64,000 nucleotides of DNA from Dehalococcoidia bacterium (GTDB lineage: Bacteria > Chloroflexota > Dehalococcoidia > Lucifugimonadales > GCA-002694895), in NCBI GenBank assembly GCA_029936815.1, contig JAPYRX010000001.1, positions 68,256 through 132,255 of the forward strand, given 5' to 3'. The notes below the pieces were generated by a model. That model did not search any database. It was not told the origin of the DNA and saw only the letters and a program-made list of their open reading frames with translations. Numbering within the stretch: the stretch's first letter is position 1; the number at the start of each line of letters is the position of its first letter. A program made the translations under genes and the position numbers. This document shows positions 46,522 through 56,367 of the stretch, in pieces.

Positions 46522-47997
46522 AGATCTTAGCTGAGGAAAAGTTATTACTTCTCTAATAGATGGTTGATTTAAAATTAACATAACCATACGATCTATTCCA
46601 ATTCCAACACCGCCTGTTGGTGGCATTCCATGTTCTAAAGCAATCAAAAAATCCTCATCCAATCTATCTCCTTCTTCTTCAGGAAACTCTTCTCTCATTT
46701 TTTCTTGATTCTCAAAACGAGCCCTCTGATCAATCGGATCGTTTAATTCAGTAAATGCATTGCAAACTTCCATTCCTGCAATAAATCCTTCAAATCTTTC
46801 AACAATATTCGGGTTTTCTTTTGAAGGCTTAGCAAGGGGAGACATCTCACGGGGATAATCTGTCAAAAAAGTAGGCTGAATCAAATCGGGTTCTATTTTT
46901 TCTGAAATTAATTTGTCCATCAACCCGCTCCATGTCAGTTGATTTCTCACTTCAATTCCCATTTTACTCATCTTATCTTTTAGCTCGTCCACATCTCCGC
47001 AAAGATTAAAATCTATACCTGATTTATCTTTCAAAGTTTCTCTTAAATTTAGCCTAGTCCATGGTGGTTTGAAATTTAATTTATTATCACCATATTGAAT
47101 TTCATGCGTCCCTTTTACATTAAGAATTATTTGCTCAAACAAGTTTTCAACCATTTCCATGACATCGTTATAATCAGCATACGCTTCATAAGATTCCATA
47201 GTAGTGAATTCGGGGTTATGATTGCTGTCTATTCCTTCGTTTCTAAACAATCTACCTATTTCAAATACTCTCTCTATCCCTCCAACAACCATTCTTTTCA
47301 AATATAATTCTGTTGCAATCCTTAAAAATAATTCACGATCTAATGCGTTATGATATGTTTTGAATGGGTTCGCCATTGCGCCCGCAGGGATCGGAACTAA
47401 TATCGGGGTCTCAACTTCTGTAAACCCTTTTTCTTTCATAAATTTTCTAAGTTCGAAAATAATGTTATCTCTTTGTTTTACAATTTCTCGAATTTCAGTA
47501 TTAGCAATTAAATCTAAATATCTTTGCCTATATCTTGTCTCAACATTTTTTAATCCATGCCATTTTTCTGGCAAGGGTTTTAAAGATTTTGATAATAGCT
47601 TAATGGAATTGACCTGAATTGTTGGCTCATTTCTTCTAGTTCTAAACACTGGCCCTATCACCCCAGCCCAATCACCAATATCTAATAATTCAATCAATTC
47701 ATTTGTTTCTTCGTCTATAGTGTTATTCCTGGCTAAAAGTTGAATCTTTCCTACTTCGTCAAGTATATCTATAAAAATTGCTTTACCCATTTTTCTGATT
47801 GCAGTAATTCTACCAGCAGAATAAATGACTTCGCTTTTCTCCAATCCTTTTTTCTCAATATCGCATAATAATTCTAAGCATGCTTTTGTATTATGAGTAG
47901 GTTTAAAATCTGTAGGATAAGGGTCAATTCCTTTTTCATACAGAATTTCTAGTTTTTTCAATCGCGATTTAATAATAGCGTTTATCTCTGGTTCCAA
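46516..47997 (-). CDS. lysS: Lysine--tRNA ligase, class II
   Basis: 493 residues with an OB-fold anticodon-binding domain (GRITAIRKMGKAIFIDILDEVGKIQLLAR) and class II motifs: motif 1 FMKEKGFTEVETPIL, motif 2 FEIGRLFRNEGIDSNHNPEFTTMESYEAY, motif 3 GVGIGIDRMVMLIL. TTG start at 47997, one base after the histidine phosphatase stop, so it is the last gene of the dnaA operon. Length is normal. Confidence 0.96.
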   Translation of the reverse strand: MEPEINAIIKSRLKKLEILYEKGIDPYPTDFKPTHNTKACLELLCDIEKKGLEKSEVIYSAGRITAIRKMGKAIFIDILDEVGKIQLLARNNTIDEETNELIELLDIGDWAGVIGPVFRTRRNEPTIQVNSIKLLSKSLKPLPEKWHGLKNVETRYRQRYLDLIANTEIREIVKQRDNIIFELRKFMKEKGFTEVETPILVPIPAGAMANPFKTYHNALDRELFLRIATELYLKRMVVGGIERVFEIGRLFRNEGIDSNHNPEFTTMESYEAYADYNDVMEMVENLFEQIILNVKGTHEIQYGDNKLNFKPPWTRLNLRETLKDKSGIDFNLCGDVDELKDKMSKMGIEVRNQLTWSGLMDKLISEKIEPDLIQPTFLTDYPREMSPLAKPSKENPNIVERFEGFIAGMEVCNAFTELNDPIDQRARFENQEKMREEFPEEEGDRLDEDFLIALEHGMPPTGGVGIGIDRMVMLILNQPSIREVITFPQLRSL

Positions 47998-47998
47998 A

Positions 47999-48688
47999 TT
48001 ACAAGTCTCTTTCTAAATGAGTTGTGTCATTAAATCTTATTATACTCCATTGTTTTGGGTTCAAAACTATATAATCATCATTTTTATGAATCCATTCCCC
48101 TTCGTTAGTAAGTTGAATATCATTTTCATTAATAGTAAATTCATATATACCAGTGTTTGAAGCTTTAAAACCCCAAACTCTTTTGCTTCCTAGCAATACG
48201 CTGATTAACGATTGCATGAATCCCCCATGACTAACAATTAAAACACAAGATTGTTCATCAGTTTGGTCAAATATTGTTTGGAAGGATTTTATTGCTCTCT
48301 GATATCTCGAATGAAATTTTTCAGCATTTGGAACTAAGTCCCAATTATTATGAATCATAAAATCATCATAAGTATCTTTATCATTACTTCCTACTATATC
48401 ATCAATATTATTACCAGCAAATATTCCAACGCTATACTCTTTTAGCGAATCCAATTCTATAGTATCTAAATTAAATTTGTTTGCCACAGCGGTAGCAGTG
48501 CTCTTTGTTCTTTTTAATGGACTTGTATATATTGTGCTAATCAAAGGAACTTCTTCAAACAAATATTGTGAAAGCAGATTAGCTTGTTTCTTTCCTTGCT
48601 CGCTTAATTCAGTATCAATGATTCCTTGGAATCTATTAGCTTTGTTCCAATCGGTTTCTGCATGCCTTACAAATAATAATCTTCTCAT
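47999..48688 (-). CDS. Histidine phosphatase family protein (phosphoglycerate-mutase-like)
   Basis: 229 residues. The phosphohistidine motif RHAETDWN (8-15) at the N terminus, the partner Arg and Glu in YTSPLKRTKSTATAV and LKEYSVGIFAGN, and the second catalytic His in LIVSHGGFMQSL are intact. The family covers phosphoglycerate mutases, phosphatases such as CobC and GpmB, and others; the substrate is unknown. Its GAGG ribosome-binding site lies within the last codons of dnaA, indicating tight coupling. Confidence 0.85.
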   Translation of the reverse strand: MRRLLFVRHAETDWNKANRFQGIIDTELSEQGKKQANLLSQYLFEEVPLISTIYTSPLKRTKSTATAVANKFNLDTIELDSLKEYSVGIFAGNNIDDIVGSNDKDTYDDFMIHNNWDLVPNAEKFHSRYQRAIKSFQTIFDQTDEQSCVLIVSHGGFMQSLISVLLGSKRVWGFKASNTGIYEFTINENDIQLTNEGEWIHKNDDYIVLNPKQWSIIRFNDTTHLERDL

Positions 48689-48692
48689 AGTA

Positions 48693-50030
48693 TTAACCTC
48701 TATTTATAATGGAGGATCTTAAAGATAATAAATCTCTTCTTAAATTAGGGTTGGTAGCAGCGTCAGTTTGAACTCTTCTAATTGCATGAAGAACTGTACT
48801 ATGATCTCTGCCTCCAAATAATTTCCCAATTGAATTTAAGTTTATTTTACTATCTTCTCTTAAAATAAACATTGCTATTTGCCTTGGAGTAGTATATTTT
48901 TGCTCTCTAGATTTACCTCTTAAATCTTCAATATCTACTTGAAAATATTTTGAAACCTGGGCAATAATTTCATCAGGATCAGAAAAAACTTCTAACTCGT
49001 CAGGCGCTCCCAACAATTCTTCTGCAGCTTGAATATCAGGCTTGATCCCTGTTAGCTCAGTAATAGCCAAAACCTTATTCAATGCTCCTTCCATTTCTCT
49101 TATGTTATGATAGACCCTATTAGCAATAAACCCTATTATTTCATCATCTACAACTACATTTTTAATAAGTGCCTTTTGCTTCAAAATATCTAATCTTGTT
49201 TCAAGGTCAGGAAACTGAATATCAACAACAAGCCCTCCTGATAATCTCGAAGTAATTCTGTCTTCTAATAATTTTAATCCAGAAATAGGCCTGTCACTAG
49301 TAATAACAATTTGTTTTTTATTCAAATGAAGAGCGTTAAACGTATGAAAAAATCCTTCTTGAGTTTGCTCTTTCCCCATTAAAAACTGTATATCATCTAA
49401 TAATAAAGCATCAATACTTCTATACTTGTTTCTGAATTTCTCCGTTGAATTAGTCCTAATCGACTTTATATATTCATTTGTAAAATCTTCACAAGTTAAA
49501 TAATAAAAATTAAAATTTTGTTCATGCAACTTATTAGCTATAGCATGTAATAAATGAGTTTTCCCTAATCCTACTTCAGAATATATCATTAATGGATTAA
49601 AGGACTTCCCAGGATTTTCTGATACAGAGAGACTAGCTGCGTGAACTAATTCGTTAGACGGCCCTAAAACAAAGTTGTCAAATGTATATTGATCATTAAT
49701 TTGTACCCCTAAATTTTCAATTTTTTTAATTACTTTTACATTACTATTTTCATCCAATGTGAAAGCTACGCCAAAAACATTAAACTTAATTTCAACTTCC
49801 TTCTTTATCAATTTTTGTAATGTTTCAGATATAACAGAGTACATTCTTGTTTCTAAGTATTCTGATATAAATGCATCCTGAGCTTCAATTATAAAAACAG
49901 TTTCTGAAAAAAACTTTCCCCTAGTTTTAGGGAATTTAAGCCAAGTTTCAAATATAGGTTTTGGAACTTTAGTCTCCATTTCACCTAAAGCAGTCATCCA
50001 CAAATCATTATCATTATCAACAGAAGTCAT
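48693..50030 (-). CDS. dnaA: Chromosomal replication initiator DnaA
   Basis: 445 residues. Domain I (WMTALGEMETKVPKPIFETWLKF), a short variable linker, the AAA+ domain III (YTFDNFVLGPSNELVHAA, Walker A SEVGLGKTH at 151-159 with Ser replacing the usual first Gly, Walker B ALLLDDIQFL) and the DNA-binding domain IV (YTTPRQIAMFILRE, signature FGGRDHSTVLHAIRR). It lies inside a minus-strand series with MDR dehydrogenase upstream (six bases) and histidine phosphatase downstream (four bases). There is no dnaN, recF or gyrB neighbour and no room for an origin next to it. Confidence 0.97.
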   Translation of the reverse strand: MTSVDNDNDLWMTALGEMETKVPKPIFETWLKFPKTRGKFFSETVFIIEAQDAFISEYLETRMYSVISETLQKLIKKEVEIKFNVFGVAFTLDENSNVKVIKKIENLGVQINDQYTFDNFVLGPSNELVHAASLSVSENPGKSFNPLMIYSEVGLGKTHLLHAIANKLHEQNFNFYYLTCEDFTNEYIKSIRTNSTEKFRNKYRSIDALLLDDIQFLMGKEQTQEGFFHTFNALHLNKKQIVITSDRPISGLKLLEDRITSRLSGGLVVDIQFPDLETRLDILKQKALIKNVVVDDEIIGFIANRVYHNIREMEGALNKVLAITELTGIKPDIQAAEELLGAPDELEVFSDPDEIIAQVSKYFQVDIEDLRGKSREQKYTTPRQIAMFILREDSKINLNSIGKLFGGRDHSTVLHAIRRVQTDAATNPNLRRDLLSLRSSIINRG

Positions 50031-50036
50031 ATAATA

Positions 50037-51053
50037 TCAATCCTGATTTAATACAACTTTTATAATGTTGTCATCTTGATTCTCGTACATATCATAAGCT
50101 TTTTGAATATCTGAAAAATTCATATTATGAGTAATCATTGTGGAAGGATCCCACCATCCGCGTTTTTTTAATTCTACCATTCTCTTAATATGCGATGTCG
50201 GATCTCCGCTATTCACTGCGGAAGAGTTTATTATAGTAGCTCCATGGTGAAGTAAATGCTCTGTTTCAATCGTGGCAAGGGTTCCCTGTTCGTCTTTTAA
50301 TAATTTTCCAAAGATTAGTATTTGACCTAAGGGTTTAACAATTTTCAAAGCCGTGTTAAATGCCTCTGCATGCCCAGCAGCTTCTATGGTGACATCTGGG
50401 TATTCACCGTTATTAATTTCTTTTATAGATTGCTCTAAATCTTGGTTTTGATAATTTATAACATGCGTAGCACCTAATTCTTTGGCTTTATCCAATCTGT
50501 AATCTAATCTGTCTACAGCTATTACTTTTCGTGCCCCAGCTCTAGATAATATTGCAGTAAATGAAAGTCCGATCGCTCCTTGGCCAAGGACCATTATGTT
50601 TTTCCCTAAAATAGTTCCTAATAACTGGCAAGCATATAGAACTGTGCCCGAAGGTTGGCACATTACCCATTCCATGGGGTCTCCATTACTAGGAATTTTA
50701 ATCATTCTTGAATGATTACCAATTACGTACTCAGCTAACAATCCTGCACCACGACCCGGGTCACTGCTTTCTCCTGGGATGGCCGGAGATGGCAATACAA
50801 TAACTCTTTGTCCTTCTAGAAAATCTGAAGATCCGCTCTTAGTTATGGTTCCTACCGCTTCGTGACAATGCGCTCCCCATTGCATTGGATATTTTTCTTC
50901 AGAAAACAAAGGACCATATGAGTCTCTTATGTCACTGCCACAAATTGACCAACTTTGAAGATTAACCAAACTCTCGCCATCGTTTAAGATTTGCGGAACT
51001 GGCACTTCGCTCAACTCAAGTTTTTTTGGAGCTAAAATTCGACCTGCTTTCAT
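50037..51053 (-). CDS. Zinc-dependent medium-chain alcohol dehydrogenase
   Basis: 338 residues, MDR superfamily. The GroES-like domain has Cys38 and His64-Glu65 (ICGSD, AHCHEAVG) for the catalytic zinc; the Rossmann fold has VLGQGAIGLSFTAILSRAGARKVIAVD (Asp favouring NAD). The four-cysteine structural zinc loop is not seen, as in some sorbitol/threonine-type members. It is six bases upstream of dnaA, so it is probably in the same transcript; a functional link to replication is not implied. Substrate unknown. GAGG precedes the ATG. Confidence 0.86.
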   Translation of the reverse strand: MKAGRILAPKKLELSEVPVPQILNDGESLVNLQSWSICGSDIRDSYGPLFSEEKYPMQWGAHCHEAVGTITKSGSSDFLEGQRVIVLPSPAIPGESSDPGRGAGLLAEYVIGNHSRMIKIPSNGDPMEWVMCQPSGTVLYACQLLGTILGKNIMVLGQGAIGLSFTAILSRAGARKVIAVDRLDYRLDKAKELGATHVINYQNQDLEQSIKEINNGEYPDVTIEAAGHAEAFNTALKIVKPLGQILIFGKLLKDEQGTLATIETEHLLHHGATIINSSAVNSGDPTSHIKRMVELKKRGWWDPSTMITHNMNFSDIQKAYDMYENQDDNIIKVVLNQD

Positions 51054-51066
51054 ATTTAACCTCTTA

Positions 51067-52386
51067 TTATGTTTGTAGATTCACTTTTCCAATGCCATTT
51101 TCAGTAAAATCGATTTGTGTACCAAAAGGGGCACTGAGTTGTGCAATTTTATTAATTATCCTTTCTTTATTTTCTTGCCTTGCTATCACTGGTCTCCCTC
51201 TTTGAGATCTAGGCATTTTATAGCCTAATTCAATGGGAAAAAGATTAATTTCTTTTACTCCTTCTTTAGTAAGCTTGCACTCTGCGACGATACTTTCCCA
51301 ATAATCCTGTAACGCTGGAAATCCTTTTGTATCGAAGTCGTATCTACGATCATAAAATTCTGAAGGAGTGGCATAATGATCTAATCCTACTGATTCGTAA
51401 ACAGGATGTGGATGCCATTTTACAGTGTCATTTTGAAAAATAAAATTACCCAAGCTGTAAAATATAGGTTTTTTATTATATATTTCCATCCCCCGCATAA
51501 CATGAGGTCCATGGCCTGCTACAACGTCAGCTCCTGCGTCTATAACTTCCTTACTAAAATCCATTAAAAATTCAGGTGTGTTTTCACCATTAAAACTATA
51601 TCCTCCAGGCGGATCTTCGTGACAATGGATGCTTACCACGACCCAATCTGCCGCTTTTTTTGCATCTTTAATCCATTTAATAATCTCATCTTTGTCGTTG
51701 TTATCTATATTTATATCAATATTATAATCGTTAGATTCTTCAAAAATTTTTGTTATAAAATCAAATTGGTTATCTTTAAGGTTTTTTTTGGAAAATTTTT
51801 GTTTATACCCAATTTTTTCAGCAATGTTTTTTAATTTGTCAATTTGATCTTTTGGCAACCTGTGTATTTGTTCATATCCCAACGGATTGACCCCAGGCCT
51901 CCCTACTGAATCAGGTCTTTGATGAACAGCTCTTCCTGCCTCCGGAAAAGTGGTTGTTAAAGAAATTAAAGCCACTCGTCCTCCTTTGGTTTCCAAATAT
52001 CCGGGAGCTCTAGCTTCACTTAAATTTTTTCCAATTCCTGAATGAATTAAATTTGTTTTATTTAAATTAGACAAATGATTCAATATTCCATTTTCGGAGT
52101 AATCCCAGGAATGATTATTTGCGGTGGCAACCATATTAATCCCAAACCATTCTAATTCTTTCAAATTTTTAGGATCTGAAGCTGCGAAAATACCGCCTGG
52201 GATACCAGGTGAAATACCATAATCATGCATCAACATCTCCAAATTAGTAAATCCAACATCAGATTTTTTAAATAAATAAGATAATGCCAAAAAGTGTGGT
52301 TCGTCGAACACGGATAAAGGACGAGTTATCATCGCGTCACCGCTTAAAACCATACTTATTTCATTTTTCTCCGATGAATACAACAT
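51067..52386 (-). CDS. CapA-family (PGA_cap) metallophosphatase-like protein
   Basis: 439 residues. LSGDAMITRPLS, VGFTNLEMLMHDYG, MVATANNHSWDYSENG, VVVSIHCHEDPPGGYS and DVVAGHGPHVMRGMEIYNKKPIFYSLGNFIFQ are the ordered motifs of the CapA/PgsA domain, a calcineurin-like metal site fold first known from poly-gamma-glutamate capsule synthesis. There is no signal peptide or membrane anchor, so capsule assembly is doubtful; many such proteins occur in catabolic settings. It heads the run leading into the dehydrogenase and dnaA (13-base gap). Confidence 0.85.
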   Translation of the reverse strand: MLYSSEKNEISMVLSGDAMITRPLSVFDEPHFLALSYLFKKSDVGFTNLEMLMHDYGISPGIPGGIFAASDPKNLKELEWFGINMVATANNHSWDYSENGILNHLSNLNKTNLIHSGIGKNLSEARAPGYLETKGGRVALISLTTTFPEAGRAVHQRPDSVGRPGVNPLGYEQIHRLPKDQIDKLKNIAEKIGYKQKFSKKNLKDNQFDFITKIFEESNDYNIDINIDNNDKDEIIKWIKDAKKAADWVVVSIHCHEDPPGGYSFNGENTPEFLMDFSKEVIDAGADVVAGHGPHVMRGMEIYNKKPIFYSLGNFIFQNDTVKWHPHPVYESVGLDHYATPSEFYDRRYDFDTKGFPALQDYWESIVAECKLTKEGVKEINLFPIELGYKMPRSQRGRPVIARQENKERIINKIAQLSAPFGTQIDFTENGIGKVNLQT

Positions 52387-52466
52387 TATTAACTCTCTTA
52401 GTTTTTATTTAGGTCGTAAAAATATAATATTAATGTGCATAATAATCAACTCTATTAATCACATTA

Positions 52467-53897
52467 TCACCAATTCTTTGCTCTCGGATCTTTGTCTAGT
52501 GATGCCAATCGATCTATTGTTAAAGTGTTATCTGAAATAGACAATAGTGTGGGATTAAGATTACCATCATCAACAATAAAAATATTCTCTCCCAAGTTTG
52601 ATTTATATACAGGATGCGGGGTTCTCCATCCACCTCTTCGAGATTGAATAAATACTCTATCATCTTTATTTATGATTTGTATCCTTCCATAAGATCTTAT
52701 TGGCCTACTTCTCGCCACAAATCCTGGCCTATGTCTGTAGACACCTAATATTTTAGATTGTTCTTCTTTACTAATCGAAATCTTCTTGTTTTCAATATCC
52801 GGCTGTCCTAATAAAATATATACAATTTCTTCTGTAATAGTTTCAAGTAAGCCCGAAGTCAAATTCAAATGAATCATTACCCCCAAATCACTCTCTGGCA
52901 ACAAAAGCATAACTGTATTCCATCCTCCGCTTACCCCTCCATTGTGACCAAAAGAATGTTCATTAAATATTCTTTTTACCTGAAAGCCTAATCCCATTCT
53001 AATGCTTAAACCAGGGTCAGGAGCGTATTGTATCTCTAGCATGGAATCAAAGGTTTTTTCAGAAATTATTCCCTCTGTTTTATTTAATAAACTTTTAGTA
53101 TATTTGCACATATCTTCAAGAGATGAAAGTACAGATCCTGCAGCAGCAGTTCCAACATAATCATACTTGATTCCTCTAATATTAATATCATCTACAAGAT
53201 CACCATAAACTAATGATTCGCCAATTAATTCATCTCTGTCTAAAGAGTCTTGATCAAGGTCTCTGTGATATCCTACAGACATTCCATCCACAGGGTCATC
53301 GCTTGAATATGAGTCTTTCATATCTAATTTGTTAAAAATTTCTTTTTCTACAACGTTTTGCCAAGTGTCATTTTCTATTTTGGCTACGATGGCCCCTAAA
53401 ATTCCCCAAGCATGATTTGCATAATGCCAATCTGTTCCGGGCTCAAAGTCTACATCAATTCCGTTTGGATAATGGTTAGGAATATCAAACTCTCCACTAT
53501 CTCCCCACAATTTCATATCTGCAGTAGCATAATCTTTTTTTTCTGGCATTTCGCCAATTCCAGAAGTATGGGTGAATAAATGTTTAACTCTTATCGGCCC
53601 AAATGTTGTGTTGAATTTGATAGTAGGAATAAGTTCAGTAACTATTGCCTCCATATCTAATTTACCTTGCTCTACTAACCTAAGAGCAACAATAGCTGTC
53701 ATAGTTTTAGTTATTGAGCCAATTCTTTGAATAGTTTTATCAGTATGCTTTGTTTTAGTTTCTATTTCAGAATATCCAAACCCTTCACTAAATAAGATCT
53801 CTTTAGAAGATACAACGCCCAAGCCCATTCCTGGTAATTTATACTTTTCAACTAATTCTTCTGCTTTTTGTTTTAATAAATTTATATCTATGCTCAC
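52467..53897 (-). CDS. Serine hydrolase, beta-lactamase class C/esterase family
   Basis: About 476 residues. The active-site motif S-x-x-K is Ser61-Ile-Thr-Lys64 (RIGSITKTM), the second motif is Tyr-Ala-Asn (DWHYANHAWG), and the third is HNGGVSGG. A C-terminal beta-rich domain of about 110 residues follows (KILGVYRHRPGF...). Members include D-aminopeptidases, esterases and D,D-peptidases. The open frame reaches TTG at 53912, but the GTG at 53897 has AAGGGAG just upstream and is preferred. No signal peptide, so cytoplasmic. An amide or D-peptide substrate would suit the other genes here, by inference. Confidence 0.86.
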   Translation of the reverse strand: MSIDINLLKQKAEELVEKYKLPGMGLGVVSSKEILFSEGFGYSEIETKTKHTDKTIQRIGSITKTMTAIVALRLVEQGKLDMEAIVTELIPTIKFNTTFGPIRVKHLFTHTSGIGEMPEKKDYATADMKLWGDSGEFDIPNHYPNGIDVDFEPGTDWHYANHAWGILGAIVAKIENDTWQNVVEKEIFNKLDMKDSYSSDDPVDGMSVGYHRDLDQDSLDRDELIGESLVYGDLVDDINIRGIKYDYVGTAAAGSVLSSLEDMCKYTKSLLNKTEGIISEKTFDSMLEIQYAPDPGLSIRMGLGFQVKRIFNEHSFGHNGGVSGGWNTVMLLLPESDLGVMIHLNLTSGLLETITEEIVYILLGQPDIENKKISISKEEQSKILGVYRHRPGFVARSRPIRSYGRIQIINKDDRVFIQSRRGGWRTPHPVYKSNLGENIFIVDDGNLNPTLLSISDNTLTIDRLASLDKDPRAKNW

Positions 53898-54039
53898 AAT
53901 TTCTCCCTTCAACAGTTTTGTTTATATAATGTATATAATAACATTTAAACCTCTTTCTTATGTTTGACATTATATATAAAAGACCATTAGAATTTTGATT
54001 ATCAATCTGAATATTATTATACACATTGTTGAGGTTAGT

Positions 54040-55233
54040 ATGCGATTTGCTTTTACTGAAGAAGAAGATAATTTTAGAGACGAGGTTAGAAAATTTCTTA
54101 AATCCGAGCTTCCAAATAATTGGGACGGAGTTGCTGGTAATAACCTGGAAGAAGGGGCCAGTGATAAAGAATGGGATTTTGCCTTAGAAATGAGAAAAAA
54201 ATTAGCCGACAAAGGGTGGCTCACAATGGCTTGGCCAAATGAATATGGTGGCCAAAACGCATCTATGATGAAACAAGTTATTTTTGCTGAAGAAATGACG
54301 CTTGCAAGAGCTCCCGGAAGAGATGGGTTTGGAATTAGAATGCTTGCGCCAACCTTAATGATACACGGAACTGAAGCTCAAAAAACTCAATACCTGCCTG
54401 ACATCGCCAAAGGAAACGTCCAATGGTGTCAGGGATACTCAGAACCTGAATCTGGCTCCGACCTTGCCTCTCTACAAACAAGAGCCGTTGAAGATGGAGA
54501 TGATTTTGTTATTAACGGAACTAAAGTATGGACATCATCTGCTCATAGGGCGGACAAAATGTTTATTCTGGTTAGAACAAACCCGGAGGCTCCCAAACAT
54601 AGAGGAATTAGTTTTTTATTAATTGACGATATGAAATCAGAAGGAATTAAAGTTAATCCCATCATCGATATGGCAGGAAGGCATAATTTTAACATGGTAA
54701 CATTTGATAACGTACGAGTACCTCAAAAAAATCTTGTTGGTGAATTAAACAGAGGATGGTATGTTGGTGCTACACTGCTTGATTTTGAAAGATCTGGGGT
54801 AGAATATTCGTCAAGATGCATGGCTCTTTTAACAGAGTTAATAGAATTTGCAAAAACAAACAAAAGAGGAGGAAAATATATTTCTGAAGACCCGAATATT
54901 ACAAAAGAAATAACAGAAATTTATACTGAAATCAACGTGTCGAGGGGAATGTCATACAAAATTGCTGATATGCAAAGTAACGGTGAAGTTCCTAACAAAG
55001 AATCTTCAATGTCTAAATTGTTTGGAACAGTTTTGGAACAAAAAGTAGCTGATCTAGGCATGCAAATACTAGGTATGTATGGTCAGCTAGGGCCCGAATC
55101 AAAACATAACAAACTTAAAGGAAAAATTGAACAAGAATTTCTGTCTTCAGTTTCTGCAACAATCGCAGCGGGAACATCTGAAATACAAAGAGGAATTATC
55201 GCAACCAGAGGTTTAGGATTGCCAAAACCATAG
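54040..55233 (+). CDS. Acyl-CoA dehydrogenase (subunit 1 of a probable pair)
   Basis: 397 residues. The FAD and acyl-CoA binding segments are clear: WCQGYSEPESGSDLASLQTRA, FVINGTKVWTSSAHRADKMFILVRT, and the C-terminal AGTSEIQRGIIATRGLGLPKP. The position of the classic catalytic glutamate before GTSEIQ is Ala, so the base is elsewhere (perhaps Glu in FERSGVEY) or in the partner. The frame begins at 53995, but ATG at 54040 with GAGG five bases upstream is the start. The next gene, also an acyl-CoA dehydrogenase, follows after nine bases: the layout of heteromeric enzymes for steroid or long-chain side-chain degradation. Confidence 0.9.
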   Translation: MRFAFTEEEDNFRDEVRKFLKSELPNNWDGVAGNNLEEGASDKEWDFALEMRKKLADKGWLTMAWPNEYGGQNASMMKQVIFAEEMTLARAPGRDGFGIRMLAPTLMIHGTEAQKTQYLPDIAKGNVQWCQGYSEPESGSDLASLQTRAVEDGDDFVINGTKVWTSSAHRADKMFILVRTNPEAPKHRGISFLLIDDMKSEGIKVNPIIDMAGRHNFNMVTFDNVRVPQKNLVGELNRGWYVGATLLDFERSGVEYSSRCMALLTELIEFAKTNKRGGKYISEDPNITKEITEIYTEINVSRGMSYKIADMQSNGEVPNKESSMSKLFGTVLEQKVADLGMQILGMYGQLGPESKHNKLKGKIEQEFLSSVSATIAAGTSEIQRGIIATRGLGLPKP

Positions 55234-55242
55234 GAGAAACAA

Positions 55243-56367
55243 ATGGATTTAAGCTTAGATGAAACACAACAAATGTTAAAAAACACTGCAAAAGATTTCT
55301 TTGCTACAGAGTGCCCTGAAACTCACGTAAGAGAAATGGAAAATGATAAAGATGGATACAACAAGCAGTTGTGGGAAAAAATTGTAAATCAAGGCTGGCT
55401 AGGAGTTCCTTTTGCTGAAAAATACGGAGGATTTGGATTAACTTTTTTAGAATTCTGTATTCTTCTTGAAGAAGCAGGGAGAGTTTTGCTGCCAGAGCCA
55501 TTATTTCATGCTGTACTACTCGGAGGTATGCCAATAAACATTTTTGGAAACGAAAAGCAAAAAGACGAATTGCTTCCAAAAATAATATCTGGCGAAAGTA
55601 TAGCAACACTTGCTTTTCACGAAGAAGATGACTCTATACTCCCTTCCTCCATTCAATGCCAAGCCTCTATGTCAACAAACGGATATACAATATCCGGAAC
55701 AAAAATGTTTGTTCCCTTTGCAAATATATCAGACATGATAATCACTATTGCCAGAACAGGAGATAAAGATACTGATTTGTCAGCCTTTATTATTCCTTCA
55801 ACAGCAGAAGGTATTTCAATATCTGAACTATCCACAATTTCATCAGATAAACAATCTGTAATAAACTTAGACAATGTTCAAATCCCTGCTACTAACATAC
55901 TAGGACAAAAAAACAAAGGATGGGAACTTGTTGAACAAATCTTTTCTTTTGGTGCCATTGGTAAAAGTTGCGAAATGCTTGGAGCAAGCGAAAAAGTTTT
56001 AGAAGGCACAGTTGAATACGCTAAGACTAGAACTCAGTTTGGGCGACCAATAGGAACCTTTGGAGAAATTCAAAGACATTGCTCAGAAATGGCAACAATA
56101 GTAGAAGGAACTCGATTTGTAATCTACGAAGCTGCTTGGAAATTAGCTCAAAATAAAAATGCTAAAAAAGAAGTGTCTATGGCAAAATCATGGACAAGCG
56201 ATTCCCATAAAAAAGTTTGCGCAATATCACACCAAGTACACGGAGGAATAGGTTTTACAAAAGAACATTGGGTTCAGCTATACTCAAGAAGAGCAAAAGC
56301 TGCAGAAATAGCTTTTGGAGATGGAAATTATCATAGAGAAAAATTATCAAAATTATTAGGATTTTAA
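55243..56367 (+). CDS. Acyl-CoA dehydrogenase (subunit 2 of a probable pair)
   Basis: 374 residues, shorter and more diverged: MDLSLDETQQMLKNTAKDFFATECPE, LGVPFAEKYGGFGLTFLEFCILLEEAGR, YTISGTKMFVPFANISDMIITIART, KTRTQFGRPIGTFGEIQRHCSEMA, and the end HQVHGGIGFTKEHWVQLYSRRAKAAEIAFGD. The GTxxIQ motif is absent, as in the small partner of alpha2beta2 FadE-type dehydrogenases. AGGAG lies before the ATG. Its 3' end overlaps the convergent MFS gene by 12 bases. Confidence 0.9.
   Translation: MDLSLDETQQMLKNTAKDFFATECPETHVREMENDKDGYNKQLWEKIVNQGWLGVPFAEKYGGFGLTFLEFCILLEEAGRVLLPEPLFHAVLLGGMPINIFGNEKQKDELLPKIISGESIATLAFHEEDDSILPSSIQCQASMSTNGYTISGTKMFVPFANISDMIITIARTGDKDTDLSAFIIPSTAEGISISELSTISSDKQSVINLDNVQIPATNILGQKNKGWELVEQIFSFGAIGKSCEMLGASEKVLEGTVEYAKTRTQFGRPIGTFGEIQRHCSEMATIVEGTRFVIYEAAWKLAQNKNAKKEVSMAKSWTSDSHKKVCAISHQVHGGIGFTKEHWVQLYSRRAKAAEIAFGDGNYHREKLSKLLGF

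Noticed and set aside
53995-54039. N-terminal extension of the first acyl-CoA dehydrogenase
   Set aside because: Fifteen codons from a TTG are hydrophobic and unlike the family; ATG at 54040 has GAGG five bases upstream and gives the normal N terminus.
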